Shown: positions 45,632 through 53,278, counted from the first letter of the stretch. The stretch is DNA of 64,000 bases from KBS50 sp042434095 (GCF_042434095.1 NZ_JBHLUE010000005.1:62001-126000), one strand, 5' to 3'. Made by a program: numbers and translations. The notes: a model not told the origin generated them from the letters alone.

Positions 45632-46022
45632 ATTTGCCATTGGCCTCATTGCGCGGCATGGTCGCAGCGCTGTGACGGTAGGTTACTTCTTCGGCCCTGC
45701 GCTGACCTCGATCCCAGTCTCGCCACCTCCCCTCAAGCCTGAGGAGGCACTATTCGTCGCACGCTTCGGTGACATCCCATTGGTAAATGATGAATGGAGG
45801 GTGATCGGTCAGTTCCCTGAATGGGATCGAGCTCAGTGGCCTTCGAGTGAGTTTCTTCGCGGCGATCTTAGTGGACGGGGCCTTGTTGTGGTGTATGACG
45901 ACAACGACCCCAACCTGGTGATCGATGAACGGCCGGCGAATGATGAGCAAGCGGCGCTCCCCACCGATGACCTGTTCGGTTACATTATACTCAGGAATAG
46001 GCTTTCGGAGATGCTGATATAA
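45624..46022 (+). CDS. Imm26-like immunity protein, likely partner of the orphan toxin
   Basis: This 132-residue protein begins MTQFAIGLIARHGRSAVTVG and has the Imm26-type core FGDIPLVNDEWRVIGQFPEW followed by WPSSEFLRGD. Its start codon lies in a 23-bp sequence whose other copy is the very end of the orphan toxin frame. In that arrangement, toxin stop and immunity start would overlap as ATGA, as is usual for coupled pairs. It therefore looks like the displaced antidote of the orphan tip, now 2.5 kb away; this is inference from the repeat. Confidence 0.7.
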   Translation: MTQFAIGLIARHGRSAVTVGYFFGPALTSIPVSPPPLKPEEALFVARFGDIPLVNDEWRVIGQFPEWDRAQWPSSEFLRGDLSGRGLVVVYDDNDPNLVIDERPANDEQAALPTDDLFGYIILRNRLSEMLI

Positions 46023-46083
46023 AGGGGTGTCGCGGCTATATCGAAACACCTATGTGGCCGGAGGGGGCGATAGACGGACCTGG
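45988..46083. repeat. Imperfect repeat, copy A (end of Imm26-like gene)
   Basis: The last codons of the Imm26-like gene (RNRLSEMLI) and about 65 bases after its stop are repeated with differences at 46541-46633. Shared blocks include AATAGGCTTTCGGAGATGCT and the segment around AAACACCTA...GGCGATAGAC. Confidence 0.7.
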
Positions 46084-46158
46084 GGCTGTATGGGATCTAG
46101 CTAGTTATCGACAAGACCTACGCAGTAGGGCCTTACTACTCTGAAAGGAAGTGATGGT

Positions 46159-46422
46159 ATGGGACCTTCGGCCAGATGGCAGGTTAATCGAGAAGCGCTT
46201 GCGACCCAGATGGCGGACCGTCTGCAAGCTGGCATAGATATCTCCCAGATTCTTTGGGAGTTGAGGCATCAAGGTATCTCCTTGATGGATGCAGTTGTCA
46301 TTATGCGTAGCGTCACCGGTGCGAGCTTGGGTGAAGCGAAACGCATGGTCCATACTTCGGAAGCCTTTGGCGAAATCGCTCGGAAAAATGACTCGAACTT
46401 CGAATTGGATAATGGCGCCTAG
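46159..46422 (+). CDS. Small protein resembling L7/L12-type C-terminal fold
   Basis: This 87-residue protein has the pattern LRHQGISLMDAVVIMRSVTG followed by SLGEAKRMVHTSEAF. This is like the ClpS/L7-L12-type small proteins found in toxin-immunity clusters (G-S--D-I-VLR---G-SLGEAK--V). The ribosome binding site GAAAGGAAG precedes the ATG at 46159. It sits between the Imm26-like gene and the second immunity-gene tail. An immunity or chaperone role is inferred from location. Confidence 0.65.
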   Translation: MGPSARWQVNREALATQMADRLQAGIDISQILWELRHQGISLMDAVVIMRSVTGASLGEAKRMVHTSEAFGEIARKNDSNFELDNGA

Positions 46423-46540
46423 GGCCTGTTTAGAAGTTGATCGACCGGCAGGATGGGCGGTACTGTGCGGGCGTGTCTTCCGACGCCGAACGACATGGCC
46501 GCCTCCTTGCGGTGTGCCGCCGCGTGAGGACCAGGGCGTA

Positions 46541-46633
46541 ATCCTCAAAAATAGGCTTTCGGAGATGCTGACATAAACGTGTTGCGGTTCTGCCAAAACA
46601 CCTACCTGGTCGGATGGGCGATAGACAGGACCT
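46541..46633 (+). pseudogene. Leftover 3' end of a second Imm26-like gene (repeat copy B)
   Basis: The frame gives VILKNRLSEMLT and a stop, matching the end RNRLSEMLI of the intact immunity gene, and its downstream flank also matches copy A. Only the tail of the gene remains. The bases before it (46430-46500) differ and include TTTAGAAGTTGATCG, which resembles an insertion-sequence end. Confidence 0.6.
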
Positions 46634-46644
46634 AAGGGGGGTAT

Positions 46645-46956
46645 ATGCAGTCCAGGACTTATTTCGGCAGTCGGACCTTGGGCGAGGTGCTTGCAGAATT
46701 AGACGAGCTTCAGGAAGACCACGCCATCTATGTGGCCGACGATGGTCCTGTTCGACCGTCCTCGGCCGCCATCCTCATCGATGAAGATCGAGAACAGCGG
46801 CCGCTCGGGACGAAATACCTCTTGGAGGTCGCCCTTGCCAAGTCGGTTCTTGAGGTCTGGAGGTCTTGGCGAGGTGGGCGAGGACCGGACCCTACAGAGG
46901 CGTGTGCAGCGATCGCATACTATGCGGAGCACGACGCATACGAGCCGGTGGAATGA
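46645..46956 (+). CDS. Small hypothetical protein of the immunity island
   Basis: This 103-residue acidic protein starts MQSRTYFGSRTLGEVLAELD and contains a DHAIYVADDGPV segment. The TLGEVL...LPEDxxxY layout is seen in small uncharacterised proteins beside toxin genes. A strong purine-rich ribosome binding site (AAGGGGGG) lies 5-10 bases before the ATG. No domain is assigned with certainty. It follows directly after the immunity-gene tail, as if it had belonged to that lost cassette. Confidence 0.6.
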   Translation: MQSRTYFGSRTLGEVLAELDELQEDHAIYVADDGPVRPSSAAILIDEDREQRPLGTKYLLEVALAKSVLEVWRSWRGGRGPDPTEACAAIAYYAEHDAYEPVE

Positions 46957-47015
46957 CATTATCCATGAGGGAAGTGTGAGCTTCCCCCGGTCTCCGGACG
47001 GTTTCCGTGTGGTGG

Positions 47016-47132
47016 TCAGGCCGCGGCTGCGACCGGGGTGCGATGTCGTTCGTAGTCGGTCGGGGACAGATTGCCAAGGCTTGAGTGCCACCGGCGCGGG
47101 TCGTGCCAGGCCTCGATCCATTCGAAGATGCG
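47016..47132 (-). mobile_element. IS3-family transposase (integrase) C-terminal remnant
   Basis: The frame reads IFEWIEAWHDPRRWHSSLGN then LSPTDYERHR, the invariant end of IS3-type OrfB (rve_3). The remainder of the transposase is missing or shuffled upstream. It marks the right edge of the toxin island before the gas-vesicle operon. Confidence 0.85.
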
Positions 47133-47506
47133 TTGGCTGGCGGGTGGCCCCAGGGCTGGTGGCGTAGGGGGCCGACCATCGCGGGGATCCGGTCTGACGC
47201 TGTATGGCGGGATCCACAATGAAATGGCCCATTCGTCAGGGGCCATTCCTTGATGGGGGATGCCGCTTTCTGGGAGTTTGTGGCCGCGGTGCGAGGAGTA
47301 GGCCACTTGCTGCTCGTTCGGGCTTCTGCGGGCGGGTGTCGGCCGGAAGAGGAGAGAGAGGGGAAGGAGTTTCGGCCGGGGGCGCTCGGGTAACGAATGG
47401 CGCCGCCGGACGGGCTGGGGGATTGCTCGTGGGCAACGGTGGTCCGTTTCAGTGGCTGAGGTTGCCGGAACGACAATTCGTCGGTGGTGTGTGAGTGGGG
47501 GCACTC
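47133..47506. other. Leader region of the gas-vesicle operon
   Basis: No gene is supported in these 374 bases. They contain a 8-bp hairpin AATGGCCC/GGGCCATT around 47223-47247, a purine-rich tract at 47346-47369, and the SigB-like promoter at 47369-47393. Confidence 0.45.
47369..47393 (+). promoter_or_regulatory. SigB/SigF-like promoter of the gas-vesicle operon
   Basis: GTTT at 47369-47372 and GGGTAA at 47388-47393, separated by 15 bases, fit the actinobacterial stress sigma consensus GTTT-N14/16-GGGTAT. It lies 114 bases ahead of the first gene of the operon and points the same way. Confidence 0.55.
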
Positions 47507-48118
47507 ATGAGACGTGGAGCCCGGGTGGCGTTGATCGCCGGGGCCGGCTATTTGATCGGCCGGCGGCGCAAGTTGGGGCTCGCGTTGGTCCTCGGCGCGG
47601 CGGCGGCCGGTGGCCGGCTGAGTGCCAGGCCAGGTGGTCTGCTCGGTCAGGGCGCCGAGCTGATTCGGGGCTCTGGTGGCCTGGGCAGGGTGGCGGGGCT
47701 GAGTGGTCCGCTCGCCGCCGCGGGCAAGGCCGCGGTGGCCTCTGCCGCCAGCGCCACCATCGAGTCGGTCAGCGACCGGTTGCGGGACCGCACCGAATCC
47801 ATCCGGCAGGGACCCACCCCCGGAAGTAGCCGCGAATCAACAGCTCCAGGCGGGTCGGGTTCGTCCACTGCGAGCCGGGATCGGGAGCAGGCCGAGGGCG
47901 GGCGGCCGGCACGGGGTGGCGGCCGCCGGGACGGTGAGCAGCCCGCCGGCCGCCCGTCGGGTCGGGTGCAGGGTGAAGGCGGCGGGCGGTCCCGGCCGGG
48001 AGCCGGTACGCCGACCGAGGCCGAGCCGGTGGCCGGTTCGTCGCGTCCGGCACCGGTCGCCCGGCGGGGGTCGACGCGTGGCGCCGAGGGCGCGCCGGTG
48101 CGCCGGCGTGGACGGTGA
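47507..48118 (+). CDS. First gene of gas-vesicle operon, Gly/Arg-rich protein
   Basis: This is a 203-residue protein. Residues about 5-35 form a hydrophobic segment (ARVALIAGAGYLIGRRRKLG), followed by an Ala/Gly-rich helix to about 90. The rest is a disordered Arg/Gly/Pro/Ser tail. Similar poorly conserved proteins lead gvp operons in actinomycetes. The ATG at 47507 is used rather than GTG 47495 because GTGGGGG stands about 6 bases ahead of it. It ends 4 bases before the next gene. Function unknown; perhaps a membrane or vesicle-surface anchor. Confidence 0.65.
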   Translation: MRRGARVALIAGAGYLIGRRRKLGLALVLGAAAAGGRLSARPGGLLGQGAELIRGSGGLGRVAGLSGPLAAAGKAAVASAASATIESVSDRLRDRTESIRQGPTPGSSRESTAPGGSGSSTASRDREQAEGGRPARGGGRRDGEQPAGRPSGRVQGEGGGRSRPGAGTPTEAEPVAGSSRPAPVARRGSTRGAEGAPVRRRGR

Positions 48119-48122
48119 CCGC

Positions 48123-49301
48123 ATGGCGAAGCAGCCCGGTCCCTCCCTCCGTGACCAGATCAAGGGCACGCTCGCCCATGAGGGGCGGCAGCTCCTCGGT
48201 GCCGTGACCGAGCGGGCCACCCGCGCGATCGGTGACCACATGGGTGACCTCACCGGCAGGCTGGTCGAGGTCGCCGAGCAGAAGGGTGGGCCCCGTGAGC
48301 TGGCGATGGCGGTCGGGGCCAGGAAACTGGCCGAGGGCGCTTCGCCGGCGCGGGCAGCGCTCAGCGCCGGCTGGGCGGCGACCAAGGAGAAGGTCAAGCG
48401 GGCGTTCGGCGGTGGGGGTGGCGGCGGCCGGAAGGACAAAATCAAGGTCACCAACATCGTCGAGACGATCGATGTGGGCGTGCCGGTGCGGCTTGCCTAC
48501 GACGTGTGGACGCAGTTCACCGAGTTCCCGTCGTTCATGAAGAAGGTCGAGAACGTCGACCAGAACGGGGACGAGAGGTTGACCTGGAAGGCTCAGGTCT
48601 TCTGGTCACACCGCAGCTGGGAATCGACCATTATCGAGCAGGTCCCGGACGAGCGGATCGTCTGGCGCTCGGAGGGCCAGAAGGGTTCGGTCGACGGCAC
48701 GATCACCTTCCATGAACTCACGCCGGACCTGACTCGGGTCCTGGTCGTTCTCGAATACCACCCGAAGGGCTTCTTCGAGCACACCGGCAACATGTGGCGG
48801 GCCCAGGGCCGCCGGGTGCGGCTGGAACTCAAGCACTACGTCCGGCACGTGATGCGCGAGGTCGTGGTCAATCCTGACGAGATCCAGGGCTGGCGCGGTG
48901 AGATCCGCGACGGCGAGGTGGTCCAGGACCACGAAGCCGCGCTGGCCGCTGAACGTGACCAGAACAGGGGTCGCCGCCGGGGAGAGAACGACGAGCACGA
49001 CGGGGACGAATACGACGAGCACGAGTACGACGAGGACGAGGACGAATACGACGAGGACGAGTACGACGAGGACGATGACGGAGGTGACGAGGGCGAGCAG
49101 GAGGAAGGGGAGGACGAGTACGAGGACTACCACGACCAGGACGCCGACGAGGCGGTAGGTAGGAGTGACGAGCCGGGAGCGGTGTCACCTCCGTCGGGGG
49201 GCCGCGATCGGGGCGCGCGACCGGCGCCGGTGCGCCGATCCGGCCGGCGACTGGGCGAGCCGGGTCGACGTCGGTCCGGCGGCCGGGGAGGAGACCGATG
49301 A
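48123..49301 (+). CDS. SRPBCC (cyclase/dehydrase-like) protein with acidic tail, gas-vesicle operon
   Basis: This is a 392-residue protein. The N-terminal about 100 residues are helical; a Gly-rich hinge follows. A SRPBCC domain (about 115-255) contains VPVRLAYDVWTQFTEFPSFM then KAQVFWSHRSWESTI. Residues about 290-345 are almost entirely Asp, Glu and Tyr repeats (DEYDE), and a basic tail follows. SRPBCC proteins recur in actinobacterial gvp operons. The acidic stretch could bind basic partners such as the preceding Arg-rich protein; that is inference. Its stop overlaps the gvpA start as ATGA. Confidence 0.75.
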   Translation: MAKQPGPSLRDQIKGTLAHEGRQLLGAVTERATRAIGDHMGDLTGRLVEVAEQKGGPRELAMAVGARKLAEGASPARAALSAGWAATKEKVKRAFGGGGGGGRKDKIKVTNIVETIDVGVPVRLAYDVWTQFTEFPSFMKKVENVDQNGDERLTWKAQVFWSHRSWESTIIEQVPDERIVWRSEGQKGSVDGTITFHELTPDLTRVLVVLEYHPKGFFEHTGNMWRAQGRRVRLELKHYVRHVMREVVVNPDEIQGWRGEIRDGEVVQDHEAALAAERDQNRGRRRGENDEHDGDEYDEHEYDEDEDEYDEDEYDEDDDGGDEGEQEEGEDEYEDYHDQDADEAVGRSDEPGAVSPPSGGRDRGARPAPVRRSGRRLGEPGRRRSGGRGGDR

Positions 49302-49717
49302 CCGGGGCGGCCAGCGGGACCATCGAGCGGGGATCCGGCTCGGGACTCGCCGACGTGGTGGAGACCGTGCTCGACAAGGGCGTGGTCATCGACGCCCAGG
49401 TCACCGTGGACGTGGTGGGCATCCGGCTGTTGGAGATCAACGCCCGCATCGTGATCGCGAGCATCGAGACGTACCTGCGGTTTGCCGAGGCGGTCGACCG
49501 GTTGGACGTCCGGCCCAGCGAGAGCAAGGGGCTGCCGGACATCGTCGAGGGGGTGACCGGCAGCGCGTCGCTGGGCGGGGCGGTCGGCGGGGCGGCGGAC
49601 GCGGCGACGGGTGTCCTCGGGTCGGTCGGTGAGGCTGTCGGTGGAGCCGCCGGCCGGGCGATCGCCCCGAAACGGGACCGCTCCCGGCAGCGCACCGACC
49701 GGGATGAGGGGGACTGA
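49298..49717 (+). CDS. gvpA: Gas vesicle structural protein GvpA, extended
   Basis: The shell protein core is clear: GSGLADVVETVLDKGVVIDA, then VTVDVVGIRLLEINARIVIA and SIETYLRFAEAVDRL, matching the amphipathic beta-alpha ribs of GvpA. At 139 residues it is about twice the usual 70; the extra C-terminal half is Gly/Ala-rich and ends basic, as in some GvpA/J-type proteins of actinomycetes. It starts in an ATGA overlap with the SRPBCC gene, so translation is coupled. Confidence 0.85.
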   Translation: MTGAASGTIERGSGSGLADVVETVLDKGVVIDAQVTVDVVGIRLLEINARIVIASIETYLRFAEAVDRLDVRPSESKGLPDIVEGVTGSASLGGAVGGAADAATGVLGSVGEAVGGAAGRAIAPKRDRSRQRTDRDEGD

Positions 49718-49718
49718 G

Positions 49719-50477
49719 ATGGCCGAGCAGGACACCGGATTGCTGGTTTACGGGATCGTGCCGTCCGATGTGGAGCCCACGGCGGACGCGCGAGGGGTGG
49801 GTGACCCGCCCGCCGAGGTGACGGTCATCGAGGAGGACGGCCTGGCCGCCCTGGTGAGCCCCGTACCGCTGGACCAGCCGTTGGGTCGGCCGGCCGATCT
49901 GGCCGCGTACAAGGAACTGCTGGACGGTACGGCGCAGGTCGCGCCGGTGCTGCCGGTGCGCTTCGGCACGGTGGTGACGCGCCCGAAGGCGGTGACCGAG
50001 CTGCTGGCCGGCCACCATGACGCGTTCCTCGACGAGCTGGCGGAGCTGGAGGGATTGGCCCAGTTCGTGGTGCACGCCCGGTACGTGGAGCGGGCGGTGA
50101 TCTCACAGATCCTGGAATCGAACCGGGAGGCCGGTCAGCTGCGTGACCAGATCCACGGTCAGCCGCAGGACGCGGTGCGCGGCCAGCGGATCCGGCTGGG
50201 GGAGATCCTCAGCCAGGCTGTGGAGTTGCGGCGGGAGCAGGACACCGCGCACCTGGTCGAGGCGCTTACCGAGACCACCGTGTCGCACCTGGTCCGGCCG
50301 CCCAGCCACGAGCAGGACGCCGCGTACGTCGCGTTTCTGGTCGAGCTGGACCGGGAGGGCGAGTTCGAGGAGGCGTTGCGGGGCGTCGCCGAGGAGTGGG
50401 CCGGGCTGGCGAACGTCCGGCTGCTCGGCCCGCTCGCCGCGTACGACTTCGTCGACCAGCAACGGCTGCGGAGCTGA
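49719..50477 (+). CDS. gvpF: Gas vesicle protein GvpF/GvpL family
   Basis: This 252-residue soluble protein has the GvpL/F pattern: LLVYGIVPSDVE at the N-terminus, an EDGLAALVSPVPL strand, VLPVRFGTVV and a C-terminal LLGPLAAYDFV. GvpF binds GvpA during assembly. A GAGGGGGA ribosome binding site precedes the ATG at 49719, two bases after the gvpA stop. Assignment as F rather than L follows the order A-F-G in actinomycete clusters. Confidence 0.88.
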   Translation: MAEQDTGLLVYGIVPSDVEPTADARGVGDPPAEVTVIEEDGLAALVSPVPLDQPLGRPADLAAYKELLDGTAQVAPVLPVRFGTVVTRPKAVTELLAGHHDAFLDELAELEGLAQFVVHARYVERAVISQILESNREAGQLRDQIHGQPQDAVRGQRIRLGEILSQAVELRREQDTAHLVEALTETTVSHLVRPPSHEQDAAYVAFLVELDREGEFEEALRGVAEEWAGLANVRLLGPLAAYDFVDQQRLRS

Positions 50478-50478
50478 C

Positions 50479-50790
50479 ATGGACATCCTGACCGCCCTGC
50501 TGACTCTGCCGTACGCGCCGGTGCGAGGGCTGACCTCGGTGGTGAAGACCCTGCACCGGCAGGCGGAGGAGCAGCTCTACGACCCGGCCAACGTACGCCG
50601 GGAGCTGGAGGGGCTGGACGCGGCGCTCGCCGCGGGTGACCTCTCCGCCGAGGACCACGCGCTCGCCCAGCAGCAGGTGTTGGACCGGTTGATCGCCCCC
50701 GGTGGGGCGCCGCGCGAGGGTGAGTCCGGTCAACCTGGCCTGGCTCTCGGGCCGGCCGCCGGCCGCCCCCGCCGCCGGGCCGGGCGGTGA
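50479..50790 (+). CDS. gvpG: Gas vesicle protein GvpG
   Basis: This 103-residue helical protein begins MDILTALLTLPYAPVRGLTS, followed by a coiled-coil-like region EEQLYDPANVRRELEGLDAA, both typical of GvpG. GvpG is a minor assembly factor that works with GvpF/L. The gene starts one base after the gvpF stop, and its stop overlaps the gvpO start. Confidence 0.88.
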   Translation: MDILTALLTLPYAPVRGLTSVVKTLHRQAEEQLYDPANVRRELEGLDAALAAGDLSAEDHALAQQQVLDRLIAPGGAPREGESGQPGLALGPAAGRPRRRAGR

Positions 50791-51077
50791 GCGGGGTGAC
50801 CGACGAGGTCGTGTCGGCGGCGCAGGCCGCGCAGCTCGGGTTGCGGCACATCACGGAGCTGACCGGCAGGGAGCCGTCCGGGGTGACGTCGCTGGAGCCG
50901 AGCGAGGACGGCTGGCTGGTGGGTGTGGAGGTGGTCGAGGACCGCCGGTTGCCGTCCTCGATCGATCTGCTCGGGCTCTATCTGGCCGAGATCGGCGCCG
51001 ATGGCGAGCTGCTGGCCTACCGGCGGATCCGGCGCTATCCGCGCGGCAAGGGCGGCGACAACGGGGAGGTGGGCTGA
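50787..51077 (+). CDS. gvpO: Gas vesicle protein GvpO
   Basis: This 96-residue protein has the GvpO core ITELTGREPSGVTSLEPSED with W-VGVEVVEDRRLP and the RRIRRYPRG end. GvpO is needed for vesicle formation in haloarchaea, and homologues are constant in actinomycete clusters. The GTG start overlaps the gvpG stop (GTGA). Confidence 0.85.
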   Translation: MSGVTDEVVSAAQAAQLGLRHITELTGREPSGVTSLEPSEDGWLVGVEVVEDRRLPSSIDLLGLYLAEIGADGELLAYRRIRRYPRGKGGDNGEVG

Positions 51078-51078
51078 G

Positions 51079-51468
51079 ATGACCGGACCGCGTCAACCGT
51101 CGGTGGTGCAGAACTCCGGGCAGGTGCTGCCGGCCGGGCACGAGCCGGCCAACCTCGGCGACATCCTGGAACGGGTGCTCGACCGGGGCATCGTGATCGC
51201 CGGCGACATCCGGGTCAGCCTGCTGGACATCGAGCTGCTCACCGTCAAGCTGCGCCTGATCATCGCCTCGGTCGACACCGCCCGGGAGATGGGCATCGAC
51301 TGGTGGCAACACGACCCGTTCCTGTCGTCGCGGCCCCGCCGTCCGGTGGAACGGGACCGTCGGCGGGGCGAGCTGACCGACGACGGCAACCGCTACGCCG
51401 ACCAGCGGGCCGACGACCGAGACCGGTACGACAGCGAGCGCTACCACGGCGATCGCCGCGAGGCGTAG
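51079..51468 (+). CDS. gvpJ: Gas vesicle protein GvpJ (GvpA paralogue)
   Basis: This 129-residue protein carries a GvpA-like core: LGDILERVLDRGIVIAGDIR, then VSLLDIELLTVKLRLIIASV, followed by the GvpJ hallmark MGIDWW. A charged disordered tail rich in Arg/Asp completes it. GvpJ is a minor shell or tip protein. GGGAGGTGGG precedes the ATG, one base after the gvpO stop. Confidence 0.85.
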   Translation: MTGPRQPSVVQNSGQVLPAGHEPANLGDILERVLDRGIVIAGDIRVSLLDIELLTVKLRLIIASVDTAREMGIDWWQHDPFLSSRPRRPVERDRRRGELTDDGNRYADQRADDRDRYDSERYHGDRREA

Positions 51469-51518
51469 CCGCTGCGCCGCCGGTGCGGCGGGCCGGCCGG
51501 GACGATGGGAGGAGACCG

Positions 51519-52301
51519 ATGAGGCGTGACGAACTCGTCTGGCTGCACGCCGTGACGCGGGACGTGCCGGCGGACCGGTTCGCCGGCGCCGTCGGGGTCG
51601 GCGGCGACGCCGTGCGGCTGGTGACCGTCGGTGGCCTCACCGCTGTCGTCGGCGGGGTCCCGGCAGCGGAGTTCGGGGAGGACCCCCTGCGTCGGAACCT
51701 GGAGGACCTTGCCTGGCTGGAGGTGGTGGCCCGGGCGCACCACCGGGTGGTGGACGCGGTGGCCCGGGCCGGTCCGGTGGTACCCATGCGGCTGGCCACC
51801 GTCTATCGGGACGACGATCGGGTCGGGGAGGTGCTGGCCGACCGGCGGGACGATCTCAGTGCCGTCCTGGACCGGTTGGCCGGCCGGGCCGAGTGGGGCG
51901 TCAAGGCGTACGCGGTGCCCGGCGCGGCGGTGGCCGCCGTCGACCGGGAGGTGCGCGACGACCGGCCGGGGCTGGCGTACCTGCGCCGCCGGCAGGCGCA
52001 GCTGTCCAGCGCCGAACTCGCCCAGCAGGCGGCGCTGCGGGCCGCCGAACGGGTGCACGACGTGCTGGGCCGGCACGCGGCAGCGGCCCGCCGGCATCCG
52101 CCGCAGGACCGGCGGCTGACCGGCCGGGCCGGGTGGATGGTGCTCAACGGCGCCTACCTCAACGGCGCCGACCACGCCGGCGACTTCGCGGTGCTGGTTG
52201 GCACGCTGGCTGGTCGGCATCCGGAGCTGCACCTGGAGGTGACCGGCCCGTGGCCGCCGTACTCGTTCGCCGGGCTGGACATGGCGGAGCTCGGCCGGTG
52301 A
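51519..52301 (+). CDS. gvpL: Gas vesicle protein GvpL/GvpF family
   Basis: This 260-residue second member of the GvpL/F family reads LVWLHAVTRDVPADRF at the start, then VVPMRLATVY and C-terminal GPWPPYSFAGLD. It differs strongly from the first GvpF and lies after gvpJ, where gvpL is expected. A GGGAGGAG ribosome binding site lies before the ATG at 51519; a 50-base gap separates it from gvpJ. Confidence 0.85.
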   Translation: MRRDELVWLHAVTRDVPADRFAGAVGVGGDAVRLVTVGGLTAVVGGVPAAEFGEDPLRRNLEDLAWLEVVARAHHRVVDAVARAGPVVPMRLATVYRDDDRVGEVLADRRDDLSAVLDRLAGRAEWGVKAYAVPGAAVAAVDREVRDDRPGLAYLRRRQAQLSSAELAQQAALRAAERVHDVLGRHAAAARRHPPQDRRLTGRAGWMVLNGAYLNGADHAGDFAVLVGTLAGRHPELHLEVTGPWPPYSFAGLDMAELGR

Positions 52302-52513
52302 CCGCCGCCCTGCCACTGGACGCCCGCGGACCCGAGCCGTTCGCGGCAATCGCGCTGGTCGACCTGCTCGACCGGGTGCTGGCCACCGGCGTGGTGGTGA
52401 CCGGCGAACTGGTGCTCTCCATCGCCGAGGTGGACCTCGTCTACGTCTCGCTGCGGGCGCTGGTCAGCTCCGTCCGCCCGGGCATCGGCATACCCGACGT
52501 GACGCAGCCGTGA
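52298..52513 (+). CDS. gvpS: Gas vesicle protein GvpS (GvpA paralogue)
   Basis: This 71-residue small GvpA-family protein contains LVDLLDRVLATGVVVTGELV then LSIAEVDLVYVSLRALVSSV. This LVYV-L-R-L-SSV form is the GvpS/GvpM type. The GTG start overlaps the gvpL stop, and its own stop overlaps the gvpK start, both as GTGA. Confidence 0.85.
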   Translation: MTAALPLDARGPEPFAAIALVDLLDRVLATGVVVTGELVLSIAEVDLVYVSLRALVSSVRPGIGIPDVTQP

Positions 52514-52830
52514 CCGCGCCGCTGCCGGACTGGTCACCGCCCCGGGTCAGCCGGCCGGCTCACCGGGTCGAGGTGGACCGGGAGTCGGTGGAGCGGGGGC
52601 TCGCCAACCTGGTGCTCACGGTGGTGGAGCTGCTCCGGCAGCTGATGGAACGGCAGGCCCTGCGCCGGATCGACCGAGGTGACCTGACCGACGAGCAGGT
52701 CGAGCGGATCGGGGTCACGCTGATGGCCCTGGAGGAGCAGATGGCGCTGTTGCGGGACCACTTCGGGTTGTCCCCCGAGGACCTGAACCTCGACCTCGGC
52801 CCGCTCGGTCCGCTGCTGCCCCCGCCCTGA
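52510..52830 (+). CDS. gvpK: Gas vesicle protein GvpK
   Basis: This 106-residue protein shows the GvpK signature: VERGLANLVLTVVELLRQLM, then RQALRRIDRGDLTDEQVERI and the LLRDHFGLSPEDLNLDLGPL tail. It is the last gene of the operon. The cluster as seen lacks gvpN and gvpV. Confidence 0.92.
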   Translation: MTAPLPDWSPPRVSRPAHRVEVDRESVERGLANLVLTVVELLRQLMERQALRRIDRGDLTDEQVERIGVTLMALEEQMALLRDHFGLSPEDLNLDLGPLGPLLPPP

Positions 52831-52920
52831 CCGCGTGAGGATTTACAGTCCTGGCGTGGACCTTGCGGATGCCGACGGCATCGCGAGCGGGAGTGGTCGT
52901 TCGCTGATCCGTGTCTGGAG

Positions 52921-53256
52921 ATGGTGGAGGCCCGGGAGATCGCCAGCTGGCTGAAAGACGCCGGTGCGGGCCGCGTGAATCCTCGTCCAGACCAGGACGG
53001 GGAACCGGCACCATCGCTGTCGTTCCTGGAACCGGCTCTCGGATTCTCCGTCACCGGCTACGCCGAGGATGAAGTGGAGCTCCGTGTCTTCTTCACCGCG
53101 GAAGCAGCGCCGCCGTGGCTGCGCGAGGCCGATCCGCACGGTGCTCGGCACATCGTCGCTATCCGAGTTCGTTGCGACCAGGTACTCGCCGCCGCCGAGA
53201 CCTGGCGTCGAGAGCTTGATGATCTGCCCGCCCGCCCATGGGCCGAAGCAGGCTGA
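52921..53256 (+). pseudogene. WapI-like immunity gene, 5' truncated
   Basis: The 111-residue frame reads VEAREIASWLKDAGAGRV, then SLSFLEPALGFSVTGYAEDE and LRVFFTAEAAPPWL. This matches the C-terminal two thirds of WapI-type immunity proteins, where a W-F-DPCL motif precedes an EAR--A-WL helix. That motif is present just upstream in frame (EWSFADPCLEM at about 52888-52923), but before it the frame runs straight into the gvpK stop, so the N-terminus has been lost at the gas-vesicle border. Translation might start at ATG 52921. Confidence 0.6.
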
Positions 53257-53278
53257 TCGAATCCGTCGCCTTGGATCA

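Noticed and set aside
47223..47247. AATGGCCC/GGGCCATT hairpin as insertion-sequence end or terminator
   Set aside because: The stem is only 8 bp with a 9-base loop, there is no T tract and no matching second copy, so no function can be argued.
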